Shown one piece after another: positions 26,701-36,160 of a DNA stretch of 64,000 nt; the first letter of the stretch is position 1, and each line of letters opens with the position of its first letter. The stretch comes from Lethocerus indicus (Eukaryota > Arthropoda > Insecta > Hemiptera > Belostomatidae): assembly GCA_019843655.1 (NCBI GenBank), contig JACDQD010000003.1, positions 30,678,224 to 30,742,223 of the forward strand. The letters are read 5' to 3'. Under the pieces are notes generated by a model. The model was not told where the DNA came from and ran no database searches. It was given only the letters and a program-made list of their open reading frames with translations. The position numbers and the translations under genes were made by a program.

Positions 26701-29700
26701 CAGTACCACCACAAAAAAAACCTCGAAAGTCAAGAAAAAAACTGACATGTACTAAGGTAATTATTTAAGAAATATCAGTGAATTGTATCTATTTAGGAAT
26801 TGTAAAATCATTATTGTTTTATAACAAACGACAGGCAAAAGTATATTTGTAATAGTGAATTTTTATCTTTTAATATTGCTATTTGGTAGAGAGCAACTAC
26901 CAGGAGAAAGAAATTGAACATATACGTCTGTTGAGATTTGATGTTAATAATATTACTTTTTGGCAGAAGAAATCTAGAACACTTAAGGAAAATAAGTGTA
27001 ACAACAAAGCAATTAAGGTTGCTAGCAGCAATTCCAGTTCTAATAAAAAGTCCTCAAATGAACTATCACTAGAAAATGAACTTCAAAACACAACAGAGGA
27101 GAATGCTATGGTTAGTAATAGTTTATAAATGTTAATGCCATAATCAGTATACAATTAATTTTCCCAATGTATATAACAATATTATTAATTTTTAACAGAA
27201 CAAAACAGAGGATAATAACAAATTAGAAGATGTTTTATCAGATTTTAAAATATATGTTGAATCTTTGATTCTTTGTTGAATTAATTTTACCAAATAAGAG
27301 ACAAGGAAATTGAGATGTTTTTTTTAAACTGTATTTATTAGCTGTGTCAATGTGCCTGATGCCGCTATGCGCAGAAGATTGAGAAATAAAAATTGTTTTG
27401 TACTAATTCATTTGTATTTTAAATACTTTTTAATTACTATATCACTACTCAAGTGGATGATCCAGAATCTCTCGGTTATCAATACTTTTCTGAGTGCTTT
27501 GTGTACCATGGTGGAGGCTACTAGTATACTGCAATGTATATCCCCTTTAAATTTAATGGATAAAGATTGTTGTAAAATTTATGTATTCCAGACAGTAAAA
27601 TCATGCAGAAGAGCCAGTTTGCATACAGAACCAACAGAAGAATTAAAAAAAGGTGTTAACTTGCAAAAATCAACAGATATGCAAACAAATACAGATGTAG
27701 GTATTTAAAAATTTTCATATGAAATATGTAAGACAATATGTCTGTTGAGATTTGGGGTTAAGTATATTAATTTTTTCCAGGAGACATCTAAAAAGCAAAA
27801 GGAAAATAGCTGTAACAACACTGCAACTGAGATTGCCAGCAATGCTGGTTTTAATAAACAGTCCTCTGATGAATTAGCAATAAATATTAATTCTAAGCAG
27901 ACAACAGAACAGAATACTGTGGTTGGTAATTGTTTATAAATTTTAGATGCTCGTGTCTTGTTGAAATAACATATCAGTTGATCACTTAATAGTAAAGAAT
28001 TATTGTTCCCAATGTATAAGACAGAAATATTAATTTTTGGCAGAACGAAACTATAAGGACGAAGGAAAATAGCTGTAATAACAAAACAATTCCAGTTGCC
28101 AGCAACAATTCTAGTTTTAATAAAAAGTCCTCAAAAGAACTACCAATTCAGCTTCAAAACACAACAGAGGAGAATACTATGGTTAGTAATAGTTTATAAA
28201 TGTTAATGTCCCATGTGTAATACAAATAGCACATTGGTTAATTACATAATCAGTATACAATTAATTTTCCCAACATATTTAACGATATTATTAATTTTTA
28301 ACAGAGCAAGACAGGGGATAATAAGACATTAGAAGAAGGTGTTTTATCAGATTTTAAAAAATATGTTGAATCTCTGGAGAGGCTATTAGAGCGGAATCCT
28401 GAAATGGTAATTCTTATATTATAATAATGTCTGAATTTTGGTTAACATGGAATTAACTTCCAATTATAAGTATATTGAAAATGAAAAAACAGGTCCCTCA
28501 ATTTTTACCAACAGAACTATTGGCTCAAATTGGTCAAATAGAGTGTGCCTATATACATCTTGTATTTTTACAGTAATTTTGAGCTTTGACAGTATTTTTA
28601 ATGATGATAATATTTAAAACACTAAAATTCTTTAAAGCAGGAGAAAACTCCAATTGAGCTGATCTACAATTCTGATAAGAAGCCTGGTAAAGTTAGTCAT
28701 TCCATTTGTCAAGAAGAATTGCAAACAGTACCACCAAAAAAGAAACCTCGAAAGCAAAGAAAAGAACAGGCATCTACTAAGGTAATTATTTATCATTATT
28801 ATTTTATAACAGGTAAAAGTATCTTTGTAATAGTGAATTTTTATTTTTTAATATTGCTATTTGGTAGAGAGCAACTACCAGGAGAAAGAAAAAGATATGC
28901 AAACAAATACAGGGGTTGTTATTTAAACATATAAGTCTGCTGAGATTTGATGTTAATAATAGTCCTTTTTTGCCAGGGGAAATCTAAAACACCTAAGGAA
29001 AATAGCTGTAACAACAAAACAATTCAGGTTGCTAGCAGCAATTCCAGTTTTAATAAAAAGTCCTCAAATGAACTATCACTAGAAATTGAATTTCAAAACA
29101 CAACAGAGGAGAATGCTATGGTTAGTAATAGTTTATAAATGTTATGGACATGGAAATGTTATAGATGTCTAATAGGACATCGGATGATCAATCAGTAAAC
29201 AATTATTTTTCCCTATATGATTAACAATAATATTAATTTTACCATAAAAGAGACAAGGAAATTGAGAAATCAAAATTGTTTTGTACTAACTCATTTGTAT
29301 TTTATATACTTTCTATTTTGGCAGGATAAATTAACAGAAAAAAATGCGAAAAGCAACTATGATGGTACCACTATTAAAATAGTTGATAGTTTCAGTTTGA
29401 ATGAAGAGTACCATAGCGAATTGGAAATGAAAATTGGTAAAAAAGTGAAAGAACTTCCGGCAATCACTGAGGTAATTAATGAAATATTTTTCATAATTTT
29501 GAAAGTTTAATAATCAGTAGAAATATTTTTGTGATAAATAGGGTGATGGAGATAATCTGTTCCTCTCAATTGAAGACCACATTCAGAAGAAAATGGATGC
29601 ACTGCCCCAGGAATACTTAATATTTATGTAATACTTAATATTTATTGGTGGTTATATTTTATATTTAAGAAACCTGTTTGATGATTCGGTACTAGTTATT

Positions 29701-32698
29701 ATCCTCCATCTTGCTATTCTATCGTACTGTCTCCACTCTGTACTGACCAGTTTGGCTCCATCAGTCTTTAGTTGAGTACTTATATGTGTTGAACAGTAAC
29801 AGTTCAGTGGTAGTAAACACTACACTGATATCCATCCTGAAGTTACTAAAAGAACATTTATCTATGGTTATTTATTTTAAATGATTAAAGAAATGTCTTC
29901 ATCATTTCGGAAATTATTATTGCAGTGCAGTTCTCCAGCAATTGTTGTTTTGTAATAATTCATAATAAATAATACTTTTAATCATAAAAATAATAATAAT
30001 GATGAATTATCATAGGAGACTTTATAATTTGTTGTATACCTTTTTAGACCAAAAATCGTGTAAGTGATGTTCCTCCTGCTCTTACAAAACCTGAAATGGA
30101 AAGGAGTCACAGTAAAGATCTCAATGATAATTCCCAAAATGTAATGGTATGTAGTATATTTGGTGTACTTATTTCTTTCCTCATTTATTTGGTCAGCACA
30201 ATTGCGGTTTCCTTGATATGTGCCAGTATTTTCATTGTTTCATGTATGTATGGCCGTGGCCACCAGAGAGTATTATTATATATTTAAATACAGCTCAAAT
30301 ATAGGCAAATATTACTATCTTTTGAAGTCATCTTTAACGGCTCTATGGTGATAGTAATCCAGTAATTGTCAGTTTTCAAATATATTGTGAACAGTATTGT
30401 TTTCTTCCCAATATCAGTTGGGCCTTGGTTATCCAGTCAGAATGAATTATTTTATTTCTATCTCAAAGATCCTTCGGGAAGGATGTTTTCTAAAGGGGAG
30501 GGGTATAATTCTATTCAGCAAAGTGTATTTTGACTCACCATACTACCCTCCATTTGTACCTGCCTGTGTATAAAGAGAGATATTTGAACTAGTGTGAAAC
30601 GCTCCCATTTTTTGTCAGAGTCTGATCCTAAGCAGGCTGTCTATGCAAAGAGGAAGTTTCCAGCATACATTATTCTGCCTACAACATGAACAGTTGTTTT
30701 TTTATTTTCAATATTACATTGAAAGTTATATTTTAGTATTTTTATTTGTAAGTTGGGAGGAGATAGATACGTGAGTTGGGCCAAATGTGATGTCAGTACT
30801 ATTCAGGATTCCAGTATAAATATTTATATAATCATACAGAGTGATATATCACTCTTAAAATTAACAGTGTAACGATAGTGCTTAGATGTGATTAGATGCT
30901 TCATCAAGGCGGTAGAAGTTATATGATCTGACTGTAATGTTGGTATAATGCTACTAATAGTGACAATAAGCCAAAACCATTAGTTTATGATGCCATAGGT
31001 TTTCCATCTGGCTAAACACATCTGATGCTGTATTGAGACAACAAAATGTATAAACTACAACTTAATTTTTCAGCGAAAACAGTCACTAAGTGTGAAAAAT
31101 CAAGAACAGCAAATGACTGATAACAAAAGTAACCATCTATATCGCAGATTCAGGAGTTATATGGGTGGGTATTAAATTCTGATGATTCCAAGACAATTTT
31201 GTAGCATTGTAATTACGTAAACATGCACGTAATGAAAATGTACTAACTGTGTAGGAGAAATATTGCTGACAAGGTGCTCCATCAGCATCTGATCTCAACA
31301 TGTAATTGTAATAGAATATAAAATATATTATACACCCAGGGTGTATAGGCAAAATTGGATAAATAATGATCCCATATGAGAAAAATAAAATAAATATTAA
31401 TCTAAAATAATATTATCTATTAGTTTCAATATGTTATTTTCTCATTTTAGAATTTCTACATTGGAAAAGAAAACTGGAAATGTTGACTGGTACAACATTT
31501 GTTATGATGTATTCAAATAGAAAAAACAATTTAAAAGGACAAGCAGGAAAAAAAAGAAGTCTAACCAAGTTTCAATATGAGTGTACTAAAAACACAATCG
31601 GTAAGAGGCGCTGTCAATCATTAATTAGAATGGCCCTTGTTTCTCCACCAGCCAACACAAAGTGTCATCATGAAACTATTGTCGTCAGATACTTCATCAG
31701 TCCTCAGTGTCACCATTATTCACATCCATTTCCCTCTTTAACTAAAGTACCAAAAAAGACAGTGGGGAGTACTAGTGGCACAGGTTAGTCCCCATTTTTA
31801 TTGTTCTGTGTTTACCCAAAATGAAACTTATTTTTATGCGTAATTAATATGAGTCTGGTACAGCATATCTCAGGAATATAATTAGATGCAACTTACCGAT
31901 AAAGTAAGTAGACTAAAACATAAAACAACCTTAGGAGAAAAGCAAACAAACAGTCAAGTTCAATAGTGGCATCCCTTATTCCACTTGTATCGCATTGCCA
32001 TTAATAGAACCTGGGACAAAACTCTTAGCAGAGACTACTTTTACCAACTGAGCTATATTTGGGTATTTCTGTTTTATATACTCACTTAATGGGGAATACC
32101 AATTATTTAGTTAATACTGAATTCTATTGTTCGAGTTATTTGAAATTAACTTGCAAACTATTACTATTTCAAGAAAAGATGCCAAGTGGCAACATACTCA
32201 CTTTGCTCTGTAATGAGGAACAATCAGTGGATATCACTGGTAATTTGGTATTGCATAGCTCAAATGGTAAGAAAATCCGCCTGCACCAAAATTCTGATAA
32301 CAGGGTCTGAGTTCTGGAGAGTGGATCTGAAATATTCCACAACACGCTGTACAATCTATTGCTATTACTTTTTACAGTTGAAGACAAAGCTGAGCATTCA
32401 ACTTCAGCACATGAAAAGCCCAGTGGAAGTAAATGCAGTTGCTCAAATGTAACATCAACTAACCAGAAAAGTGTGTCCTCCAGTGATTACCGTCAGGTGT
32501 TGGATAAAATAAAGCAGGAGAATGATGATAAGAGCGGAGGTGAGAAATGAATAAAAGAGGGGATGCTCACCATCACAAACCTCCTCCAGGATAATGTAGA
32601 GTGTTCAACATAGTTCGAGTTTTATCATCACTTGTTAACAATTAAAAACAAAACAAATTTACTTCAATTTTAAAAATTCTTTTTAGTTTTTTTAAAGT

Positions 32699-32748
<50 letters not shown>

Positions 32749-34006
32749 TTAGATATATATTTTTTAACTATATTTAATTGTTAAAAAGTTCACAACAATC
32801 CTGATGCAGCTTGCAATCAGAGGTAAAACTGCCTACAATTATGTCAAACACACATAGATATGAATTTTGGCTTTGAAAATTTGTTCAATTGTGTTGAAAA
32901 TATCTAGTAGTATGGGTGGCTAATTAGTCTAGACAAAGTATGGTGTTCAAGTGACCTCTGCCACTTCATTAATAATTCATGGAATCACAACAAAAGAGAC
33001 TACGATTTCGATAAAAACATAGTGTCATTTAGTTGTACAATCTTTGTATTCATTGAATCCCCGCAGGTGACATCAGAGGTGTACTTGTGTACCGTATACT
33101 TGATTCCGTGGCACCAGCTCATGCTAACTGCACCCCAAAATACCGAACACAGTTAAACACAACACAAGGCATTCATATCCCTCAGAAACACGAAGACATT
33201 AAGCCCCTTAGAAGGGTGTATAAAATCCCACTAAAAACCAGGTGAAAGCCAAGGATGGAAGGAATAAAAATTATAATGCATATAAGAAAACAGAAAGCCT
33301 GTTGCGCAGCATTTGCAGCAGGAGCCAAAGAGAAAACATTTCACATGAAGTTTATCCACTTCTAGCTAAATATAGGCTTAAATATCTGGGTGCCAAATAA
33401 AGCATATTTTCTTAGTATAATAATGGACTTATAATTAATGGAGCAGCAGCTTAGTCTTTTTTTTTTAACATTTTTTGCTGCCATTTCCAATAATGTCATA
33501 CATTTGCTCCAGTAGCTCATATTGCATTCATTATCTACTTTAGCATAATACATACTTATTTACCCGGTCAAAAGCTGCCACTGCATCATTGACACTTTGT
33601 CATCTGTTTCAACATTACTGAAATATAGTTATGATGACAGGGTCATCAGAACTAAAGAAGTCATTGAAGCCCCTGATGAATCATGTTCCTGATTCATTGA
33701 TTCACCCAGGAAAAACAAGGATGACCTAGAAATATTCTAAATGAAATAAAATTGAAAACTGTGGAAAATGCAGTCATTGAAACAGAATTAAATCGCATTT
33801 GAAGTGGTAGTTCAATTATTTTGGGCGATTTTATTGACAGCAATGCCAAAGACAAGCCATTAACATCTGGAACAGCAGAAAGGCTGACCGACCTTTTACA
33901 GGTTATTCAGGGAGGTGATAAGGAAAAAATAAAAACTGTGAAGTATGTTCCTAACATGAATTCAAACATGGAAGAAGAGAATCAGGGCACTGTTGTGCTT
34001 GGCTAA
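15971..34006 (+). CDS. Unrecognised multi-exon gene with tandemly duplicated exons and a C-terminal Cys/His domain
   Basis: I do not recognise the full-length protein. Thirty exons join into 4032 nt (1343 aa plus stop) with consistent phases throughout. The start is the ATG ATG directly after a TTTTACAG acceptor; only phase 0 is open there, so an upstream coding exon is possible but not needed. Residues 1-323 are hydrophilic and rich in Lys, Asn, Ser and Glu. Residues 324-922 come from a tandem exon array. The C-terminal half carries a domain starting EFLHWKRKLE at about residue 1035, with C1079, C1089, H1123 and H1126, shared with the THAP gene downstream. That domain suggests nuclear DNA binding, which is inference. 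A poly(A) signal AATAAA lies at 34141-34146. Uncertain points are the first exon, the choice of terminal exon, and which array exons are used in mRNA. Confidence 0.75.
16716..16785 (+). repeat. tRNA-derived SINE-like fragment in an intron
   Basis: TGGCCCAGTGG (16726-16736) matches an A-box, and GGTACGATACC (16765-16775) matches a B-box with one change, at tRNA-like spacing. There is no cloverleaf, so it is a SINE-type remnant rather than a tRNA gene. Confidence 0.45.
17860..18830 (+). mobile_element. Decayed Ty3/Gypsy retrotransposon in the large second intron
   Basis: Scattered matches occur in order on the + strand in different frames, with stop codons between. Near 17890-17940 there is RLLDAKTKLTSTG, as seen after the protease in insect Gypsy pol. 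Near 18025-18100 come NTGLLVFAESQRLPPDKLAE and a following KVAFK, the linker before the reverse transcriptase. Near 18783-18820 comes TRWKEALPVRDI, an integrase segment. The spacing is far shorter than in an intact element, so most of pol is deleted. No LTRs were recognised. Confidence 0.65.
20588..20668 (+). repeat. Possible tRNA-Leu-related SINE remnant
   Basis: AGTGGCTTAAGGCG followed about 40 bases later by CAGTTTGAATCTACC resembles the A- and B-boxes of a tRNA-Leu-derived SINE. Both boxes are degenerate. Confidence 0.25.
22289..22335. repeat. (CA)n/(TA)n microsatellite
   Basis: A run of about 16 CA dinucleotides passes directly into several TA dinucleotides within the intron after exon 22033-22128. 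Confidence 0.95.
22525..22563. repeat. (TA)n microsatellite
   Basis: About 19 uninterrupted TA dinucleotides in the same intron as the CA/TA tract, about 200 bases further on. Confidence 0.95.
23852..23905 (+). repeat. tRNA-derived SINE-like fragment
   Basis: TAGCTCAGAGAGTTA (from 23858) and GGTTTCAATGC (from 23892) have the sequence and rough spacing of an internal RNA polymerase III promoter (A- and B-box). It lies in the intron before the exon array and shows no full tRNA fold. Confidence 0.4.
24307..24340 (+). pseudogene. Decayed copy of exon D upstream of the array
   Basis: TGTATTTCAG followed by ATAGAAGAGCCAGTT matches the start of exon D (TGTATTCCAG, then ...AGAAGAGCCAGTT at about 27605). 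The preceding intron from about 24191 also matches 27460-27560. The copy soon reads into a stop, so it is a dead exon. It shows that the ancestral duplicated unit included D as well as A, B and C. Confidence 0.6.
24556..29120 (+). repeat. Tandem array of ~1.03-kb units carrying three exon types (A, B, C)
   Basis: Type A exons: 24556-24687, 25588-25728, 26616-26756, 28641-28781 (EKTPIELIYNSDKKPGKVSH type). Type B: 24915-25049, 25939-26073, 26967-27110, 27781-27921, 28044-28181, 28977-29120 (KENKCNNKAIKVASSNSSSN type). Type C: 25173-25271, 26197-26295, 28305-28406 (VLSDFKKYVESLERLLERNP type), plus a broken copy at 27199. A distinct exon D (27592-27696, TVKSCRRASLHTEPTEEL) interrupts the array. 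Start-to-start distances are 1024-1032 bases for most neighbouring copies. Exons and introns are both duplicated. All intact exons are phase 0-0, so any subset can be spliced in without changing frame. Donor types are uniform within a class: A and most C use GTAATT, and B uses GTTAGT (GTTGGT once). Confidence 0.85.
27199..27279 (+). pseudogene. Truncated type C exon
   Basis: After a normal TTTTTAACAG acceptor this copy reads NKTEDNNKLEDVLSDFKIYV, then diverges after VESL and reaches TGA at 27277-27279 without a donor. Downstream sequence from about 27285 resembles the intron before exon 29325 (shared AGAGACAAGGAAATTGAGA). The third unit therefore seems to have been cut by an unequal junction inside the exon. 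If spliced in, it would terminate the protein. Confidence 0.65.
29325..34006 (+). CDS. C-terminal exon block of the unrecognised gene
   Basis: Exons: 29325-29471, 30048-30146, 31074-31164, 31451-31783, 32174-32266, 32378-32539, 33067-33241, 33841-34006. Phases: 0 up to 31074, then phase 1 at the next four junctions, phase 2 between 33241 and 33841, and stop TAA at 34004-34006. The last exon could start at 33811 in the same frame. It encodes AERLTDLLQVIQGGDKEKIK, a likely amphipathic helix. A retained intron after 32539 would give an earlier stop at 32548-32550, and exon 34363-34523 is a phase-compatible alternative end. Confidence 0.65.
29542..29631 (+). CDS. Optional terminal exon, or exon with a lost donor
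   Basis: After GATAAATAG the frame continues phase 0 from the previous exon as GDGDNLFLSIEDHIQKKMDA and stops at TAA (29629-29631). No GT donor precedes the stop in phase 0. An 18-base near-duplicate (AATACTTAATATTTAT repeated) sits over the place where CAG|GTAATA would have been, so the donor may have been destroyed. Either it is a short alternative C terminus or it is skipped; the gene model skips it. Confidence 0.4.
   Translation, partial: GDGDNLFLSIEDHIQKKMDALPQEYLIFM
31451..31783 (+). CDS. Exon with the E-F-L-x-W-K / Cys-Cys-His-His domain
   Basis: The exon starts inside a split Glu codon (G|AA) and reads FLHWKRKLEMLTGTTFVMMY. A basic stretch follows, then C1079 and C1089, then CHHYSH with H1123 and H1126, ending in a split Gly at GTTAGT. 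Its length (333 nt, phase 1-1) has the same arrangement as exon 46814-47398. An internal GTAAGAGG at 31601 is not used in the model, because splicing there would remove the conserved His pair. The pattern resembles the zinc clusters of FLYWCH/WRKY-GCM1-type DNA-binding domains found in MULE transposases; that relation is inferred. Confidence 0.65.
31999..32063 (-). pseudogene. tRNA-Lys-like fragment (tRNA pseudogene or SINE head)
   Basis: Read on the minus strand it has TAGCTCAGTTGGTA (D-arm and A-box), an anticodon-arm-like stretch, GAGTTTTGTCC and CCAGGTTCTAT in the T-arm position. The acceptor and T stems do not pair fully, so a working tRNA is unlikely. It lies in an intron, antisense to the host gene. 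Confidence 0.5.
32704..32744. repeat. (TA)n microsatellite
   Basis: About 20 uninterrupted TA dinucleotides within the intron after exon 32378-32539. Confidence 0.95.
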
Positions 34007-34140
34007 ACCGGGATTGTATATAGGTCACTACTTCGAAAAGAAGAGTACTAGTTAGGAAGATTATAAAACTAAGTATTGCATTAGTATAACATATGACATA
34101 CATTTTATAGGACTTTCACCCAACAATTGTGTTGAATTAA

Positions 34141-34146
34141 AATAAA
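34141..34146 (+). terminator. Poly(A) signal of the unrecognised gene
   Basis: Canonical AATAAA 135 bases after the TAA that closes the last modelled exon, followed by T-rich sequence. It supports 33841-34006 as a terminal exon. Confidence 0.5.
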
Positions 34147-34362
34147 GTTTAAGTTTCTATACCTTAAAAGGCTTGTATTTTCTCAATTACCTCTTGTCCA
34201 AAGTGACCCTCGCCCTCAGGCCGCGATCGGTTAATCGCTTCAGTAGACAGCTTGAGTTTGGCCCTTAAAATGCTTGGAAACAGAATGTGGTCTGTATGAA
34301 TGTATTAATTTATTCATTTGCTGAAATAAAAGCTATTATAATTATTATTGCTTTTGAAACAG

Positions 34363-34523
34363 TTGTCAAAAAGAAAAATGAACAAATCGAGCAAACGCTT
34401 TCTGACTCTGGCTCCCCTATTAAAAATGGCTCCCACGTAAAAATAGATAAGCAAGAATTTGTGGCTCTCCTATTCAAAATATTTTGCACCGAAACCGGTG
34501 TGGTGGTGGACGGGCTACCGTGA
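34363..34523 (+). CDS. Alternative terminal exon or separate small exon
   Basis: After CTTTTGAAACAG the sequence is open for 53 codons (VVKKKNEQIEQTLSDSGSPI ... CTETGVVVDGLP) to TGA at 34521-34523. It needs a preceding exon ending one base into a codon, which fits exon 32378-32539 (GGA G|). It lies beyond the AATAAA at 34141, so it would belong to a longer transcript. It ends 288 bases before the DNAJC30-like ATG. Confidence 0.4.
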
Positions 34524-34810
34524 CAACGGGAACCGTTCAAGTATGTCTTTCAACAAAGACTTATAATTCAATTTTGGGTTGCAAAAAAACAATATTTTTC
34601 CGATTTCTCAACGCGATCGCAAGATGGCAACAAAACGTTTGCAGATTCGTAAACCCGAAACAACTCCGCATCTTTTGATATAAAGAAGTCTGGATCTTTT
34701 TTTTCTGAAAAGGTGCAACATACACAATTTCGTCACAGGCAGTATACATATATAAACAATACCGGAAACGCAGCCAATCATCATATGACGAATAAACTTT
34801 TTGTCCGATA

Positions 34811-35350
34811 ATGTTAAATTTGTATGCCGCAGAATTTTTCATCACCGTGAGGAGACGGTTTTCCATCTTCTGTTCAAAATTGCACAGGAGCCATTATGAA
34901 GTGCTAGGCGTTTCCCTGAGCGCAACGGACACCGACATCAAAGCCGCCTATTACAGGCTTTCCATGATCCACCATCCTGACAGGGTGGGAAGCGTCGATG
35001 GAAGGACTGCCGGGAAATTCCGAGCTATCGCCACGGCCTATGAAATACTGGGAAAGCGCGAATCGAGGGCGCTGTACGACGAGGAGGTCCGGAAGGGGGA
35101 GGAGGAAGAGGACTGGGGTAGCCACTCTCGCGCTCCCCGTTACTGCGTTGGAGCAGCGCCCAAGTTCGCGCAGGACTTCACTGAGTGGACCAGAATACAA
35201 TACCGCGAGACGTTTGCAAGAAGTAACGCAGCGAAGGCCAGACGCGTGGAGACTGATGACATCGCCAAGAAGGAAAATTTGGCTTTTGCGGCCGCCTCTT
35301 CCTTGATACTCTACCTTATCGTATACAATATAAACGTTTTATACGTTTAA
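34811..35350 (+). CDS. DNAJC30: DNAJC30-like J-domain protein (probably mitochondrial)
   Basis: A single-exon gene of 179 aa. The N terminus (MLNLYAAEFFITVRRRFSIF) is basic and hydrophobic with no acidic residue except one Glu, as expected of a mitochondrial targeting signal. The J domain runs from about residue 28 (HYEVLGVSLSATDTDIKAAY) to about residue 95, with the HPD motif at 55-57, which in J proteins stimulates Hsp70 ATPase. A charged linker follows, and a hydrophobic C-terminal helix (FAAASSLILYLIVYNINVLY) closes the protein. This order, J domain then one C-terminal membrane helix in a short intronless gene, is that of DNAJC30, an inner-membrane protein linked to ATP synthase and complex I in other animals. 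The ATG at 34811 is the first in frame. The J domain is certain; the DNAJC30 assignment is likely. Confidence 0.82.
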   Translation: MLNLYAAEFFITVRRRFSIFCSKLHRSHYEVLGVSLSATDTDIKAAYYRLSMIHHPDRVGSVDGRTAGKFRAIATAYEILGKRESRALYDEEVRKGEEEEDWGSHSRAPRYCVGAAPKFAQDFTEWTRIQYRETFARSNAAKARRVETDDIAKKENLAFAAASSLILYLIVYNINVLYV

Positions 35351-35599
35351 AAGAAAAATAATATACGCGTATTATCCGCACGATCAGTTTTTTCACCATT
35401 CTTCCCACATTCTCCGGGGGAACATATTGTTGTCTTTTTGTCGTCCTCTTTGATTTTTGTTTTTGGAGTGTTCTTAGCTGTATGTTTTTTTGTGTGCTGC
35501 TTGTTTTTATCTCATTGTTGTTTGTCTTGTGTCTCCTTGGTCTTGGCTTTAGTTTCTGGGGTCTATTGGTTTTGTGTCTTTGTTTCTGCGGTTTCCTTT

Positions 35600-36160
35600 A
35601 GAGATCTAGAGTCTTTATTTATAAGCAGCTATGAAGCAAACAACTTTGAAGTGTTGGAACAAGATAAATCAGCGATGTCAGCAGATTTGACTGTTGGAAC
35701 CAGCGCGTGCAAGCGGGTATAAGTATTTTGTTTTAACTGAGTGGATGTCAGATGATTGGTGTTTGAAAAACCAAGAATTGGCGGATACAGTTTTGGGTTT
35801 TTTCCTGAAGGTTTCAGACTGATGAGAGGTAAAACCCGCATAAAGAAAAGAAAAATAAAGTGGATAAATGCGAGCGCATAAACGTGACAAAATTCCTCAA
35901 GGGATTCGTCCGTTAGAAGTTGAAAGGTTGGTGGGACATTCTTTAAACCGAATGGCATCCCTAGGAACTCTTAGTGTCCGCGCTCGAAACTGAAGGCAGT
36001 CTTCTCCACGTAATTCGATGGTAGCCAGACGTCAACATGAGCGTGCCCCTGCCACACACGAGACCCTGCCATTTTATCTAACACGTCTTTTAATCGGGGA
36101 AAAGGGTAATTCACGGTAGTCTACAACTACCCTTGCAGTTCAAAGTGGCGTCTTTCAAGA
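35600..36160 (-). mobile_element. Decayed Ty3/Gypsy reverse-transcriptase fragment
   Basis: Read on the minus strand, 35958 downwards gives MPFGLKNVPPTFQLL, the conserved block before the catalytic centre of Gypsy reverse transcriptase. Just upstream, VEKTAFSFERGH is followed by a stop. Near 36120-36090 lies DYREL, with frame changes between. Copies of these blocks in the right order but in several frames show a dead, 3'-truncated element. No LTR was recognised. Confidence 0.65.

Noticed and set aside
29542..29631. BESS-like motif in FLSIEDHIQKKMDALPQEYL.
   Set aside because: The pattern of hydrophobics and LP is only loosely similar and the segment ends too early.
31451..31560. Resemblance of LTGTTFVMMYSNRK to the MADS-box segment of SRF-type proteins.
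   Set aside because: Only a few positions agree and the basic N-terminal helix is absent. The match with the EFLQWK exon of the neighbouring gene, including intron phase, is much better.
31601..31783. GTAAGAGG at 31601 as a donor that would shorten exon 31451-31783.
   Set aside because: The phase would still fit, but splicing here deletes the second Cys and the HYSH pair that matches the THAP-gene exon. The full 333-nt exon stays in frame.
34904..35306. Other-frame open frames of about 100 codons over the J-domain gene.
   Set aside because: Overlaps of a clear J-domain coding sequence, with no domain of their own.
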